Of a stretch of DNA of 64,000 bases, positions 12,596 through 64,000 are shown piece after piece (within the stretch, counting starts at the first letter, position 1; every line of letters begins with the position of its first letter). Source of the stretch: Panulirus ornatus (lineage: Eukaryota > Arthropoda > Malacostraca > Decapoda > Palinuridae); the NCBI RefSeq assembly GCF_036320965.1, contig NC_092251.1, positions 5,421,001-5,485,000 on the forward strand, given 5' to 3'. The position numbers were made by a program, and so were the translations under genes. The notes under the pieces are model-generated. The model ran no database searches and had not been told where the DNA came from. It saw only the letters and a program-made list of their open reading frames with translations.

Positions 12596-14989
12596 CACAC
12601 GTTCTGCAACGTATCTGATTCATCGTAATCCTGATTCATCACAGGGTTGAATCACAGAACCAGTGGGTCTTATTCTACATATGATAGTATACTGAAGGAC
12701 CGTTGAAACGTGATATGATGTTCCACTCAGAAGACAAGTTGTATGTAGCTATAGATCCTGAATTAGTTTACTTGTGAGTAGCTCATGAATATCTGTGAGT
12801 CTTGAATAATCGTCCTCAGCGGTGAGTCAAAGAGATGATGTCCCTGTTGACACGGAGGTGAACTGTTGAACTCATTGGTGTAAATGATCTTAAATGTTAT
12901 TGTCACATCGAGGTCAAGGGGTCATGCGATCTTGTTCATGGATCATCCTTGTCCCGTTCATGGGGGCCAGGTAGTTGGTCTTTGACACTCGAGAGAGAAC
13001 CATCATCGTCCCACAAGGGAAATTCAGCCTCCCTGTTGTGTCGACTGTCACCCGACCCCTCACCCATGTAGCGCCAACCCTCTGTAAGGTGAAGTGAACC
13101 ATTCATGAGCCAGGCAGGCGAAGCCCCATGTGGTGGTAGTAGAGTGGTGGCGCTGGGGAAAAGAGGAAAATTTGATGAACGAGGAGGACAGGAAAATCCC
13201 AGCTGGTTGCATGATCAAACACCGAACTCTTCCAACTGTTGTGCTGAGTAGTTTACAAACTGTTAGGCCTCCTTGTAGTCTCTCCCTGGCGCTTTGTTTA
13301 CACCTCTAACGTAACCTTTCCAGCAAACTGGAGCGAGTAAAGCAGCCGTGTTGAAAATCAACACATCGCTCATTCTTTCACTTTATTCGCCAAACGACAT
13401 CCCATTTGCTCTCAAAATTGCTACCTCCTTCTTGAGCTAACAGCATTCGAACTGCTTCATAATGACGTGTGTGTGCATTTGGCATTCTCCTCCTCCTAAA
13501 CCAAATGTTGATCTCCTCTTCCGAGCAGTCTTTCCCTGGTACTTCGATGTCTTGAGAAAGACTCAGTCCCGTTGTTTCTGTGAGGTGTCGCCAGTGAACC
13601 CCCCCCCCCTGGAGTCGAAGATGACCCTTGCACACACAGACAAGCCACAACATCTTCCCTCCCTTTCAGGCCCGGGGTCTTCATTTTTTTCTATTCCCCT
13701 CTGGCGAATTTTCCACCAACTTTCGTAACAAGAAAAGTGGATTCAAAAGTGTCGCTTTTCTCATCTTTGGCGACTAATCAAAGCAGCGTCTTGTATTTAC
13801 CAACTTTTAATTGCGATTTGATCAACATCCAAAAAAGAAAAAATGAAGTTGGTGACTTTGGTAAACTGGTTTAGGCACGGGCCTCGTCACTGTGTCCGCC
13901 ACAGGTGTCTTTTGTTTCTTGTCCGGGAGGTTGAGGACGAGGGTTAGAGACCACACAAGCTAAAGGAAGATTCAGGCAACCGTGGGACAATTCCCCTCTT
14001 TAGTAAGAGCGTTGTGGGCTTGTGGAACACGGTGGATGAGACTGTGTGAGAGCCTTTTACGATAGGAATTATGAGACGGAGATGGGATGCCATTCCATAA
14101 GACGAAGAGATGGGGAAAGCAGAAGTTTAATACCCCTCTCCCATAAGAGTGATATGAACACAGGTACACACAGACAAACAGACACACGGACGTATAGACA
14201 GATGGAAAGACACAGTCAATACATACGGAGAGACAGATAGTCTAGACGTACGGACAGACAGAGAGGAAAGAGTCAATCACGGAGCTAGACTCACAGACGA
14301 AAGACTACTAGTGTAAAAGTGCAAACTAAGAGGAGCCAGGAGGTCGACGTAATGAGAACCATTATCAAGTCTTGCAAGGCAGGACGGAGTGTGTGAAGTT
14401 TGAAAGATCGTGGTGGAGGGAGACTTGCCCTGGCTATGTCCCGGGTGGATGCAGGGGGCGTGATTTTGCCGTGGGAAGCTTGGTGCTAGTGGTGGTGGTG
14501 GTGGGTGTCTCCATGAAGAGAACTGTGAAGGAACTGAGGATGGGGAAAATGAGGGAAAGTGGTCTTGGTACATGAAAGGCGTGTAAGGACTAGAGCAGAG
14601 TGACAGACACTTTGGTAACACGAAGGCCGACGCCAGGCAGGGAATTAGCTGAGGGATAATTGTAGAGGAGAGTAATGAGGGAGAGAAATTAGGTTGGACC
14701 CTAGAGTGAGGACCCGATGATTTCAAGGACAGGAGGGAGGGAGAAATCCTTAAGAGGGGAGTGAATGGCTGTTCCATTTAAGTGAAGGAGGAAGAACGCA
14801 AGCTGAGGAAGGGAGAGAAAACTAGTGGAAGGATTGCCAGGGTGAACTCGAGGGAGGTGAGTGAAAAAGGAGTTGAAGGAGAGAAGCAGAAGAAGTTGAT
14901 GATCAGAGGAGAACAAGTGGTCTCCAGAGAAGAGGATGGAGACCTCCATGACGAGTTGTAAAGGAGAAATTCACCCAGACTTGTGGTGA
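12596..14989. other. Nothing recognised
   Basis: Contains a diffuse GACAGA/ACACAGAC-rich patch near 14160-14270 and no convincing gene. Confidence 0.4.
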
Positions 14990-15070
14990 TCTTCAGGGAG
15001 GGGAGTGAGAGAACTCAGGGTGGGGAGTGAGAGCTCAGGGAGGGGAGTGAGAGAACTCAGGGTGGGGAGT
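14990..15070. repeat. Short G-rich tandem repeat
   Basis: Four imperfect copies of GGGGAGTGAGAGAACTCAGG. Confidence 0.75.
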
Positions 15071-15120
15071 GGCAGTTGTCAAGACCACTCGACGATTATC
15101 ACTATGCCTTGACAGCCCAC

Positions 15121-15437
15121 GCTCTCCAACACAGCAGCAGGAGTCGTATCCACACTCTCCAACACAGCAGCAGGAGTCGTGTCCACACTCTCCAACACAG
15201 CAGCAGGAGTCGTGTCCACACTCTCTAACACAGCAGCAGGAGTCGTGTCCACACTCTCCAACACAGCAGCAGGAGTCGTGTCCACACTCTCCAACACAGC
15301 AGCAGGAGTCGTGTCCACACTCTCCAACACAGCAGCAGGAGTCGTGTCCACACTCTATAACACAGCAGCAGGAGTCGTGTCCACACTCTCCAACACAGCA
15401 GCAGCAGGAGTCGTGTCCACACTCTCCAACACAGATG
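15121..15437. repeat. 33-bp minisatellite
   Basis: Nine to ten copies of a 33-bp unit with CAACACAGCAGCAGGAGTCG. Because 33 is a multiple of three, at least five of six frames remain open here. One copy near 15400 has an extra CAG. Treated as non-coding. Confidence 0.92.
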
Positions 15438-16249
15438 AAAGAACTCAGTGAGGGGAGTGAGAATGAACTCCATGAAGACAGAGGAAGAAGAAAGACTTCA
15501 TTGAGACCAAGAGTGGGGAACTCTGTAGCCATAATGTTGAACGAAAACTACATTATCGTTGATCGGGTTAAACGACATCCCAAGTTAGGTGAGTTGTGTG
15601 CAACAAGATTCAAATCTCTACTGGTTCAGATCCACCAAGAATCAAGTTTAACGAGTGGCAAGTTTATCATTGATTTAGTTCAACAATGATTAGGTTGACC
15701 AAGTACCCAGGTTAACGAGGACCAAGATTATCGAGGTTTGACTACGGCGAAGTCTCAGTTTAACGAGGAATGAGTTTAATGATGGTATGGTTTAACGATG
15801 ACCAAGATTAACGAGGACTTTAGTCCGCCAAACTCCAAGCACAAAATGGACCAAGATTGTCAGGGACAGAGGCTAATGAAATCCCACAAGTTTAAGGAGG
15901 CCCCAAGTTTAACGAAGCTACACTTTAACAAGAAGCGAGTTGAACGAAGTTGGACTCGAACGAAACTCTAGAGAGAAGAAATTAAACGAGTGAGCGACGC
16001 AGGGCAGAGAAGGAAGCGAGGGAGGCTGCTGGCGTGTGATGATGTCGGGAGTCAAAGGGTATGTGAGACGGGAGTGATTATCTGAGGCGACACAGGGAGT
16101 GAGTCACTGTGCATGTTGTGTAAGTGTCGTGTTTGTTAGAGGGGGAGAGAGAGACAGGGAGGGATCGTAAGGTTTATAAGTTGGTGAAGTGTGAGGCAGG
16201 GTTAAGTTGCGTATTTCAACTTTTGGGGTTTGTTGGTTAGCCGTAGAGT
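15438..16249. other. Diffuse GTTTAACGA-rich stretch
   Basis: GTTTAACGAGG-like words recur irregularly from about 15650 to 15960 (AGTTTAACGA, GGTTTAACGATG, AGATTAACGAGG), probably a decayed tandem repeat. Confidence 0.5.
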
Positions 16250-17020
16250 GGTTTGTGTGTATAAGATTCGCCCACTTTCTGAATGAGTTCAATTGAATTA
16301 GCATCCACTCCAGCCACCTTGCCACATTTCATCTTACGTGAGGCTTTCAACACCTGTTCTCTCTTCACCAAACCACTCTCCATGACTCTCTCACTTTCGC
16401 ACATCAACCCGACCCCCCAGCACCTTGCATCAGCCACCCTATCATCAGATACACTCTTCCAAAATACTCACTCCATCTGCTCACTTCATCACTACCTGTT
16501 ACCACTTTCCTTCTTTGCCACCTTCACTAATGCTTCCACTTTTGTTCCCTTGTTTCTCGCACATTATTGACCTCCTTCCAAATGCATCATCTTATTCTCC
16601 CTAAAGTTTACTGGTACTTGCTCACCCCAACTTTCATTTGCCCTCTTTTTCAACTCCTACATCTTCCAACTGACCTCCTGCCATTTTCTCTTATACATTC
16701 CCTAGTCATCTGCACTCCTTCCCCTGTAAGCACCGCCCACACGCCTTTCTTTTCTCTTTCACTAACATTTTCACTTCTTCAACCACCGCGCACTACCATC
16801 TCTAATCTGCCCACCTCCCATCTGTCTCATGCATCTCCCGCGTATGCCATCAATGCTTCCTAAATGCTTTCCACTCCTCACTCACTCCCCTTACCTCATT
16901 TACTCTCTCCTTTTGCCATTCTACACTCAATATCTCCTGGTATTTCTCATCACTTCTCTCTTCCATGTTCACCACTCTCTTCTCCCTGATGTTGTTTCCT
17001 CTTCCGAAAACCTCCACAAA
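16250..17020 (-). mobile_element. Old RTE-like LINE fragment
   Basis: The minus strand carries decayed pieces in several frames: REQVLKASRKMKCGKVAGVD (compare REEVVKALRKMKAGKAAGLD at 38.9 kb), SRWSEYFG, a piece reading ESWGEQVPVNFRENK, and VEEVKMLVKEKRKA after a frameshift. It covers the region before the RT core, which the truncated copies elsewhere in the window lack. Too broken to be functional. Confidence 0.75.
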
Positions 17021-17022
17021 TC

Positions 17023-17024
<2 letters not shown>

Positions 17025-17089
<65 letters not shown>
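17025..17089. repeat. (AC)n microsatellite
   Basis: AC run of about 65 bp at the border of an old LINE fragment. Confidence 0.97.
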
Positions 17090-17090
<1 letters not shown>

Positions 17091-20000
17091 GGACTAATTT
17101 CTGAAGGTCCAAAAAGTAACTAAAATGTATTTGAAACCCCCATGTGTCCCGCTGCTGCTACTGAGGTAAGAAACATTTGATGAAATAGAGATATAAACAT
17201 TTTATGACGGGGGGAAGGAGCTAGTCTGGGGGGGGTGGGGGCGCAGTGTTGCCATGGCGGCACGTCGCTTTCCCAGGAAATTGTGTCGAGAGAAGCTAGA
17301 GTGGTCGGTCACATAAGTATGTACTCTGACTGAACCAGATTTTCTTTTTATATATATTCTCTGATCTGATTTATCCCTAAGGCGGAAGACGAGGTTTTTA
17401 AAGTCCGTCTCGCCGTATTTTACGCTCGTGTTACCCCGTCTGTTGTTCATATATAATGTCTTAATATAATGTCTTAACCTGGCGTACACATACACACACA
17501 CACACCTAGTTTACGCCAGATACCCCTTCACTGTGATACTTGAGTTTCTTGTCATTCCTGCTCCAACTCCAGTGGAATCCTAAACACCCCTCAGGACTAT
17601 TGTCTTGATCGTGCTATTAGGGAAATCTAAACAATTTATCACCAACAGCTTATTTCTATCCGTTGATGTGGATGTATATCTCACGTGCCACTCATTTTTT
17701 TTCAGCTACGTGATAGCTTCCTCAACACAGGTGTTATCACGAGTGAAAGAATGCTTAGCAGTAAATCTAACACCTTATTTGATTATTAAGTCTTGTTGCT
17801 CAACAGGACGCTGATATATTGACTTTCTACGGGACTAGAAATATATATGCTAGGAGAGCTCATATTTCATAAATAAAGTTAGGGATTGTTACGTAAGGAT
17901 TTTGTAGATTAACTAAATTCTACTGGCATGATAACTAGTATGGAGTACTCACGATATTTCATATATATATAAATTTATGGATTGGTACTTGGGGGTTTTT
18001 GTAGTCTCCAACCTCTGCTCGTCTTCTTTAGGTGATGCCACCTCAATTACCTTATCATGCATAATTCATCGAAAGCATACTCTCACAGAACCTTCCTTTT
18101 ACATGCATTCAGATAAATAAGCCGTGTCAAGGTCTTAAGACGATGATATATAGATACATATAAATATGTATATCGAAAAGGAACGAAGAAATAAGATCAA
18201 ATCCGTGTCCTCTCCCGTCCGTGCCTTATTCCAGGGGACACCTTTCTGTACCTTTGTTCGGATGCACTGCGTATAAAAAGACAAGATTTTACACAAGAAC
18301 CTACCTCTAATAGCATCTATACCTCTGAAAAAAATGAAAGAAAATATTTCCACGTTGTAGATATGGTAGTTTTAACATTTTGATGTCCAGGTTTTACATA
18401 ATGGCAGTTAATATTCGATGTTAGTTGGTGGGGAGTAAAGAAAACGGACGAGAACTGTTTTCAAACAACGCTGTTCATTCAGGGTGTGGTTAGAGGAAAC
18501 GGTGGGGGACTGACCTTGTTTTCGTCCTAGTGAACTTTAGTTTACTTTACTTTTTGTCACATAGTAGTGTTCTTAGTCTCCATGGAAAACTAGTAGTGGC
18601 TCTAGAAGTGATTTGAACACAAGAAGCAGCCGTCCCTTTCTCCTGGGGGGGAGGAATGGAATATCAGTCTTGAGGAAGTTTCCAGGGTTAAGAACCATGT
18701 TATGGTGAGTCAGTGGCTCCTTTTTAAGTTTAATAGGAATATTTTCCTCCAGTTGTATGCTTAACTTGTGCCCTAGTATTGATTTTTATTCATAACTTCC
18801 GGCCAGCTGATGTAGAGTGCTTGAAATGAGTAATTCGTTGTGGAGAGAAGGATATCTGGAATGAGTCCAGGATCCTCATGGTTCCTGTGCACTGGGCTAG
18901 AGTTTGAGTTTATGTTGGCAAAATAACTACAGATGATACTTCTGTATATATATTTCACCAAGTACAGCACCTAAAGTGTATTAAAAGTACTGTTTTCCAG
19001 TGTGGTCCTCATAATACATTTGAATGATGGCCTAAGGGAGAGAATAACATGTTACAAGAGAGTATCAGAAATGAGTTTGAACTAAATGCAAAAATAGAAT
19101 GAGTTTATAATCACCCGAAAATTAACATTGAAGAGTTAAGCACAGTTTTGTAGCACCTGTGTAGAAGAATTAAAAGATATAGTTACATACACTTTAAGAT
19201 AAGTTGCACTTAACATATTCCATAGAAATGCTTTCCATGTTTCTAAAACATCTTTAGTTTGACATCAATTGACTGCCTGTGGGAAATATATGCATAAAGC
19301 TATACCAATATATGTAAAGACACTTACCAAAATCTCCTACCTTAGGAATAAAACATTTTGAATCTCTAGTTTTTTCTATACTTGTGCTAATTGTGAATTT
19401 TAATCTTACTTATATATTCTGGGTCACATCATTAGAGATGTTATACATATGTCTGTATATCAGATATTTTACACTGTGTTGTAGTTGGAAAATAGGAACC
19501 GTATTAGATTGATCAAAAGCAATGCAAGTTCTGGAAGGAGCATCTTTCCTGTGTTCCATACTTAACCCTCTAACCCTCTTCTGGATATTATCGCTCTGAA
19601 ATCTTTTTCATAAGTTGGAGATTGGTTGACTTAGTGTCTGCCTAGTTGATTTTTAAGTGTTTGTTACAGTAGCAGACACAACTTCATGTGGTAAGCTGGT
19701 CCATTGCTTTATTCATTTTTATGTCGAGAGCATTTTTCATCAATTCTGTGTGAGCTCTGTGTAGAAATAGTTTCTTAGTAGGACCTCGTACCTCAGTGTT
19801 GGTTCTATAACCTACCAAATGTTGATCGACAGCTAAGCCTTTCTGTCGTATTTATCATCTAGTATTTTGTACATATTAGTTATGTCCACATAAACTTGTC
19901 CTTAATTCGTTAGTGGTAATTTTAGTTTCTTCATACTTTTTGGGAATGCCAGCTTTTTGAGCATAGGAAGTTGTTTCCCCGCCTGTTTTTGATTGCTGTT

Positions 20001-22164
20001 ATTTCTTTATTGCTTCTCTTGTATGTGATACAAAGTTCAGTTAAGTTCAGGGTAGAGTCTTGTATATTGGCACAATATTATCAGTATTGTATGAGACTGT
20101 TCATTTGAGTTGTGCAAACATGAATTTTCTTGATTTATCTGTTTTTAATTTGTAACAAATTTCAAATTCTAAGTCTCTTATTCCAGTCACTTTTTTCTAA
20201 TATGTTTGCTAAAATGTTGTGCTCTTGAGTATATTTGAGTGTTTAGGATCTGGAGCTGGTTCACCATTATCCATGGTTTTACATATTTCCCAGTTTGTAG
20301 TTTGTAGTATCTCTCATATTTGTAGTACTTATTTTTTTTGGTCATTTGTGAACAGACGCTGTGCTCAGTGCCTCACATCCTTTGGTCTTATGCTTAACCT
20401 ATGGGGTAGAGAGAACTTTGAAGATCAGGGAAAACATTAAGTTGAATGTAATGCGGTGGTTATTTTACCAAATAGTTGCCACTGGTTGATGAAATGGTAT
20501 TCATATTGGTTCATTTGCTGACTCACGTAACACTGGCGGGTTATACATCATTTGCTAAAACCAGCTTATTTTGTATTTTGTATATAATCATCTGTGCTGC
20601 TTTTGAATTATTTGGAGTGAAGTTGATCTTAATAGCTTCTTATCATTATCTTTCACTATTGATTGTTTTGCCATGCTAATGTAGTGTTCAGAGATATTGA
20701 TGATGATTGCAGAGTATAATGTTTTATTGAACAATATCAAAAAGTTTAAGGATTATGTATGTCATGGAAAATATGAGGTTAATTACTGTAAAAGTTCAGT
20801 ACTTATGAAATATCAACAAAATGTATTAAAACAACTTTACATTACCTAAAATGTTAACAAAAGCTGTTAAAAACTCCTATACTCACCAAGTAACTAGATT
20901 GATAGAAGAGATATATCAGCATTAACATTTGCGATATACAGTACATCTTGAATGTTAGGTAGATTACGTGAGGTTTTCTTATGCTCTGTTAATTTTTACA
21001 AGTATATTACCTACTTTTATTGTAATTAACCCTTATTTAGATTATGTAAGGGTTAGATATGAATTAATCATTATTTAGAATTGTTTTATGCAAAAGATAA
21101 GAGACCAGTCCCTTGCAGATGTTTCTGTAGTCAGACAAAATGTCCTGAACTCTGAGACATAAGATGTCATTCTCCAATGCTAGTTTTAGTGCTGAGCTAA
21201 AAAGACTATTACCTTGAGGTCGGGTAGGATTAAAGGAACCAGGTGACAAAGGCAAGGGTTAGTTAAGGTTGATTAGTTTGACTTTTTCAGACTAACGTTT
21301 CCCCAGACTTCAAGATGGCAGTATATGTGAGTTCTCGTGTGACCCTGATGGAGTTATTGTAATTAAAATCTTAAAATTTGTCTGCTCATCAGAATTGGTA
21401 TTTGTACAACACTATATTTGCAAAAATGTTATGATAAAAGTTCATTTATATCTGCATTACCATAAGCTTTGGATATTGTGTGAAATTTTTTTCTGTGGTG
21501 CAACATGAGGTGTGTAGGGAATGCAACAAGAGTTTTAGAGCATGAGTTTGAACATATTTTACTGATTAATATCATTTAGTGTTGGTGTGTTAGGTGTAAT
21601 AATTATGTATATCAGGGAAAATGTGGGGTTAGTTACTGTTAGAGTGACATTTGTAAGAAATTAAATCTACTTAGTGGCTGATATTTGTATAAATATTCAA
21701 TATTCTTGTCGAAATTTACTAGTCATTTTCGTGATTAAGCATTGTGCAGATACCATTGAATGTCTGCAGATAGTCAACAAACTATACAGTTCTAACAGCA
21801 AACCAATTTATTGTTGGTATATTTTTGCTATGCCTTTTGGCTACCATATTAGGTGTTTCCACACAATTGCTTTACCTCATATTTTCCTAGATATGATGTA
21901 CATGATATTACACTTATTATTATTATTATTACACAACTGCAGGACCCTTTTATTTTGGGCTCCTGCAGCATTGAGAAAACATTCCAAGCAGGAGGCAAGA
22001 GCAGGGAAATACTGAACTGCTTTTGAGTGAAAAGGCCCTTGATGATACTATATTTCTTTTTGTGTATAAATGTTGATAGAACCTCGACAATGGTAACTTT
22101 TTACTCGTGATGTTCTGTAACATCTCACTCATTATCAGTAAGATTATTTATTATCATTACTGCC
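17090..22164. other. AT-rich upstream region or 5' intron, nothing recognised
   Basis: Five kilobases with almost no microsatellites and no recognised coding or transposon sequence. It lies just upstream of Contactin exon 1 and may be part of its first intron. Confidence 0.4.
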
Positions 22165-22365
22165 CATTTATTCCATTTGTCGTTGAAGGCAACAAAAAGA
22201 GGTGGGAGTGGGGGCTAGAAGTCCTCCCCTCCTGTTTTGATTTTCCAAAAGAAAGAACAGGGAGTGGGACCAAGTGAGAATTTTTTCCTCAGAGGCTTAG
22301 TCATCTATTCCTTATGTTACTTTGCTAATGCGGGAAATGGTGAATATGTGTATGAAAATAGAAAT
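22165..22365 (+). mobile_element. SINE-like repeat
   Basis: Matches copies at 41193, 41420 and elsewhere: GAAGGCAAC, a GGGAGTGGGGGCT block, CCAAAAGAAAGAACAG, CCAAGTGAGAATTTTTTCCT, and a 3' GCTAATGCGGGAAATGG core. It ends about 150 bp before coding exon 1. Confidence 0.75.
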
Positions 22366-22516
22366 AATGTTTTAGTTTATAATGAAGCCATGGTTTCTTT
22401 AATTGCAGATTTATGACAGTGAAATTAGAAAGATTTTTATTACTGTTGTTTATCTTATATCGATCATACGGGGTGATATTGAAGTGTGTACATCATTCTT
22501 TTTCCTTTCCAGTAAA

Positions 22517-63451
<40,935 letters not shown>

Positions 63452-63933
63452 CTGATTTGGCAAAACATTTTCATTAGTATTAGTCTTTGGTGTAAAAGAA
63501 TCTAGTTGAATGTGTTTATATTTTGGCTTGTAAAAAAAATCCGATCCAGAGCTGTTTCGTCCATGTTTAATGAATATGATTTTTTTAGGATTGAAAGATG
63601 TTCATAGAAGGATTGAACTGTTTATTAGGTGAAAAAGTATAGTTTAAGCACTTAGAATTGTGATGTAAAACAGCAGTATTCTTAAAAAAAAAGCAGGATC
63701 TGTGATGAGTGCTGTAATCTAGACCTGCTTTATGGTAGGATCTTCTGATAGTACACTAAGATAGATAAGTACACACTCTGGATTATAGTTAAATCCATCA
63801 GGCAAACCTGATATGCATTGGCTTAGCTCATCTGCCATTGACACATCACCCATACACATGCATTTATCTCATCTCGTTATTCTATATAAATACATAAACT
63901 TTTAGTGGTCACTTAAAATTGTGATTAAACATT

Positions 63934-63987
<54 letters not shown>

Positions 63988-64000
63988 TCAAACTATTCGC
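63452..64000 (+). other. Contactin 3' UTR (partial)
   Basis: AT-rich sequence after the stop. I see no AATAAA signal before the window ends; an (AT)n tract occupies about 63938-63984. The transcript end probably lies beyond the window. Confidence 0.5.
63938..63984. repeat. (AT)n microsatellite
   Basis: AT run near the window end, within the presumed 3' UTR or beyond. Confidence 0.95.

Noticed and set aside
15069..15689. A 206-codon frame with SPTQQQESCPH repeats, and open frames on four other frames
   Set aside because: All are produced by the 33-bp minisatellite, whose length is a multiple of three. No homology, start context or codon bias supports coding.

Overview
This is eukaryotic, invertebrate DNA. 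Its very dense long dinucleotide microsatellites, many non-LTR retrotransposon relics and an arthropod-type Contactin gene fit an arthropod, most likely a decapod crustacean. Arthropod is well supported by the gene architecture; decapod is an inference from repeat style, and no species is claimed.

The only host gene I can support is Contactin, on the + strand from the start codon at 22517 to the stop at 63451. I reconstruct 25 coding exons (3903 nt, 1300 codons plus stop). Every intron is phase-consistent and GT-AG except one GC-AG. The predicted protein has a signal peptide, a C-type lectin-like domain, six Ig domains, four fibronectin type III domains and a short hydrophobic tail, probably a GPI signal. 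In insects this protein is a septate-junction cell-adhesion molecule acting with Neurexin IV and Neuroglian. The 5' UTR exon(s) and promoter lie upstream and are not securely identified; the polyadenylation site is not seen.

Region by region. 1-17.5 kb: gene-poor and relatively GC-rich, with (CT)n, (GA)n, (AC)n and (AT)n tracts, several minisatellites (33, 30, 24, 21, 27 and 70 bp units), a compound palindrome at 11419-11591, and one old LINE fragment at 16.25-17.0 kb. 17.5-22.5 kb: AT-rich sequence with little structure, ending in a SINE-like repeat just before the first coding exon. 22.5-32.7 kb: exons 1-7 (lectin domain, Ig1, Ig2, start of Ig3). 32.9-36.2 kb: a nest of minus-strand LINE copies. 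36.3-37.9 kb: exons 8-10. 38.1-41.0 kb: a large inverted repeat whose right arm is split by a plus-strand LINE. 41.8-50.99 kb: exons 11-16 with two more LINE copies. 51.2-54.2 kb: decayed LINE pieces. 54.6-63.45 kb: exons 17-25 (FN3 domains and tail).

One LINE family (RTE-like reverse transcriptase with a conserved C-terminal domain) dominates the introns, with at least ten copies or tails. Two insertions have 16-17 bp target-site duplications. Its 3' end carries a hairpin centred on CTACCT; a related core occurs at the 3' end of a ~200 bp non-coding repeat seen six or more times, which suggests a LINE-SINE partnership. Near-identical LINE copies in opposite orientation bracket exons 8-10.
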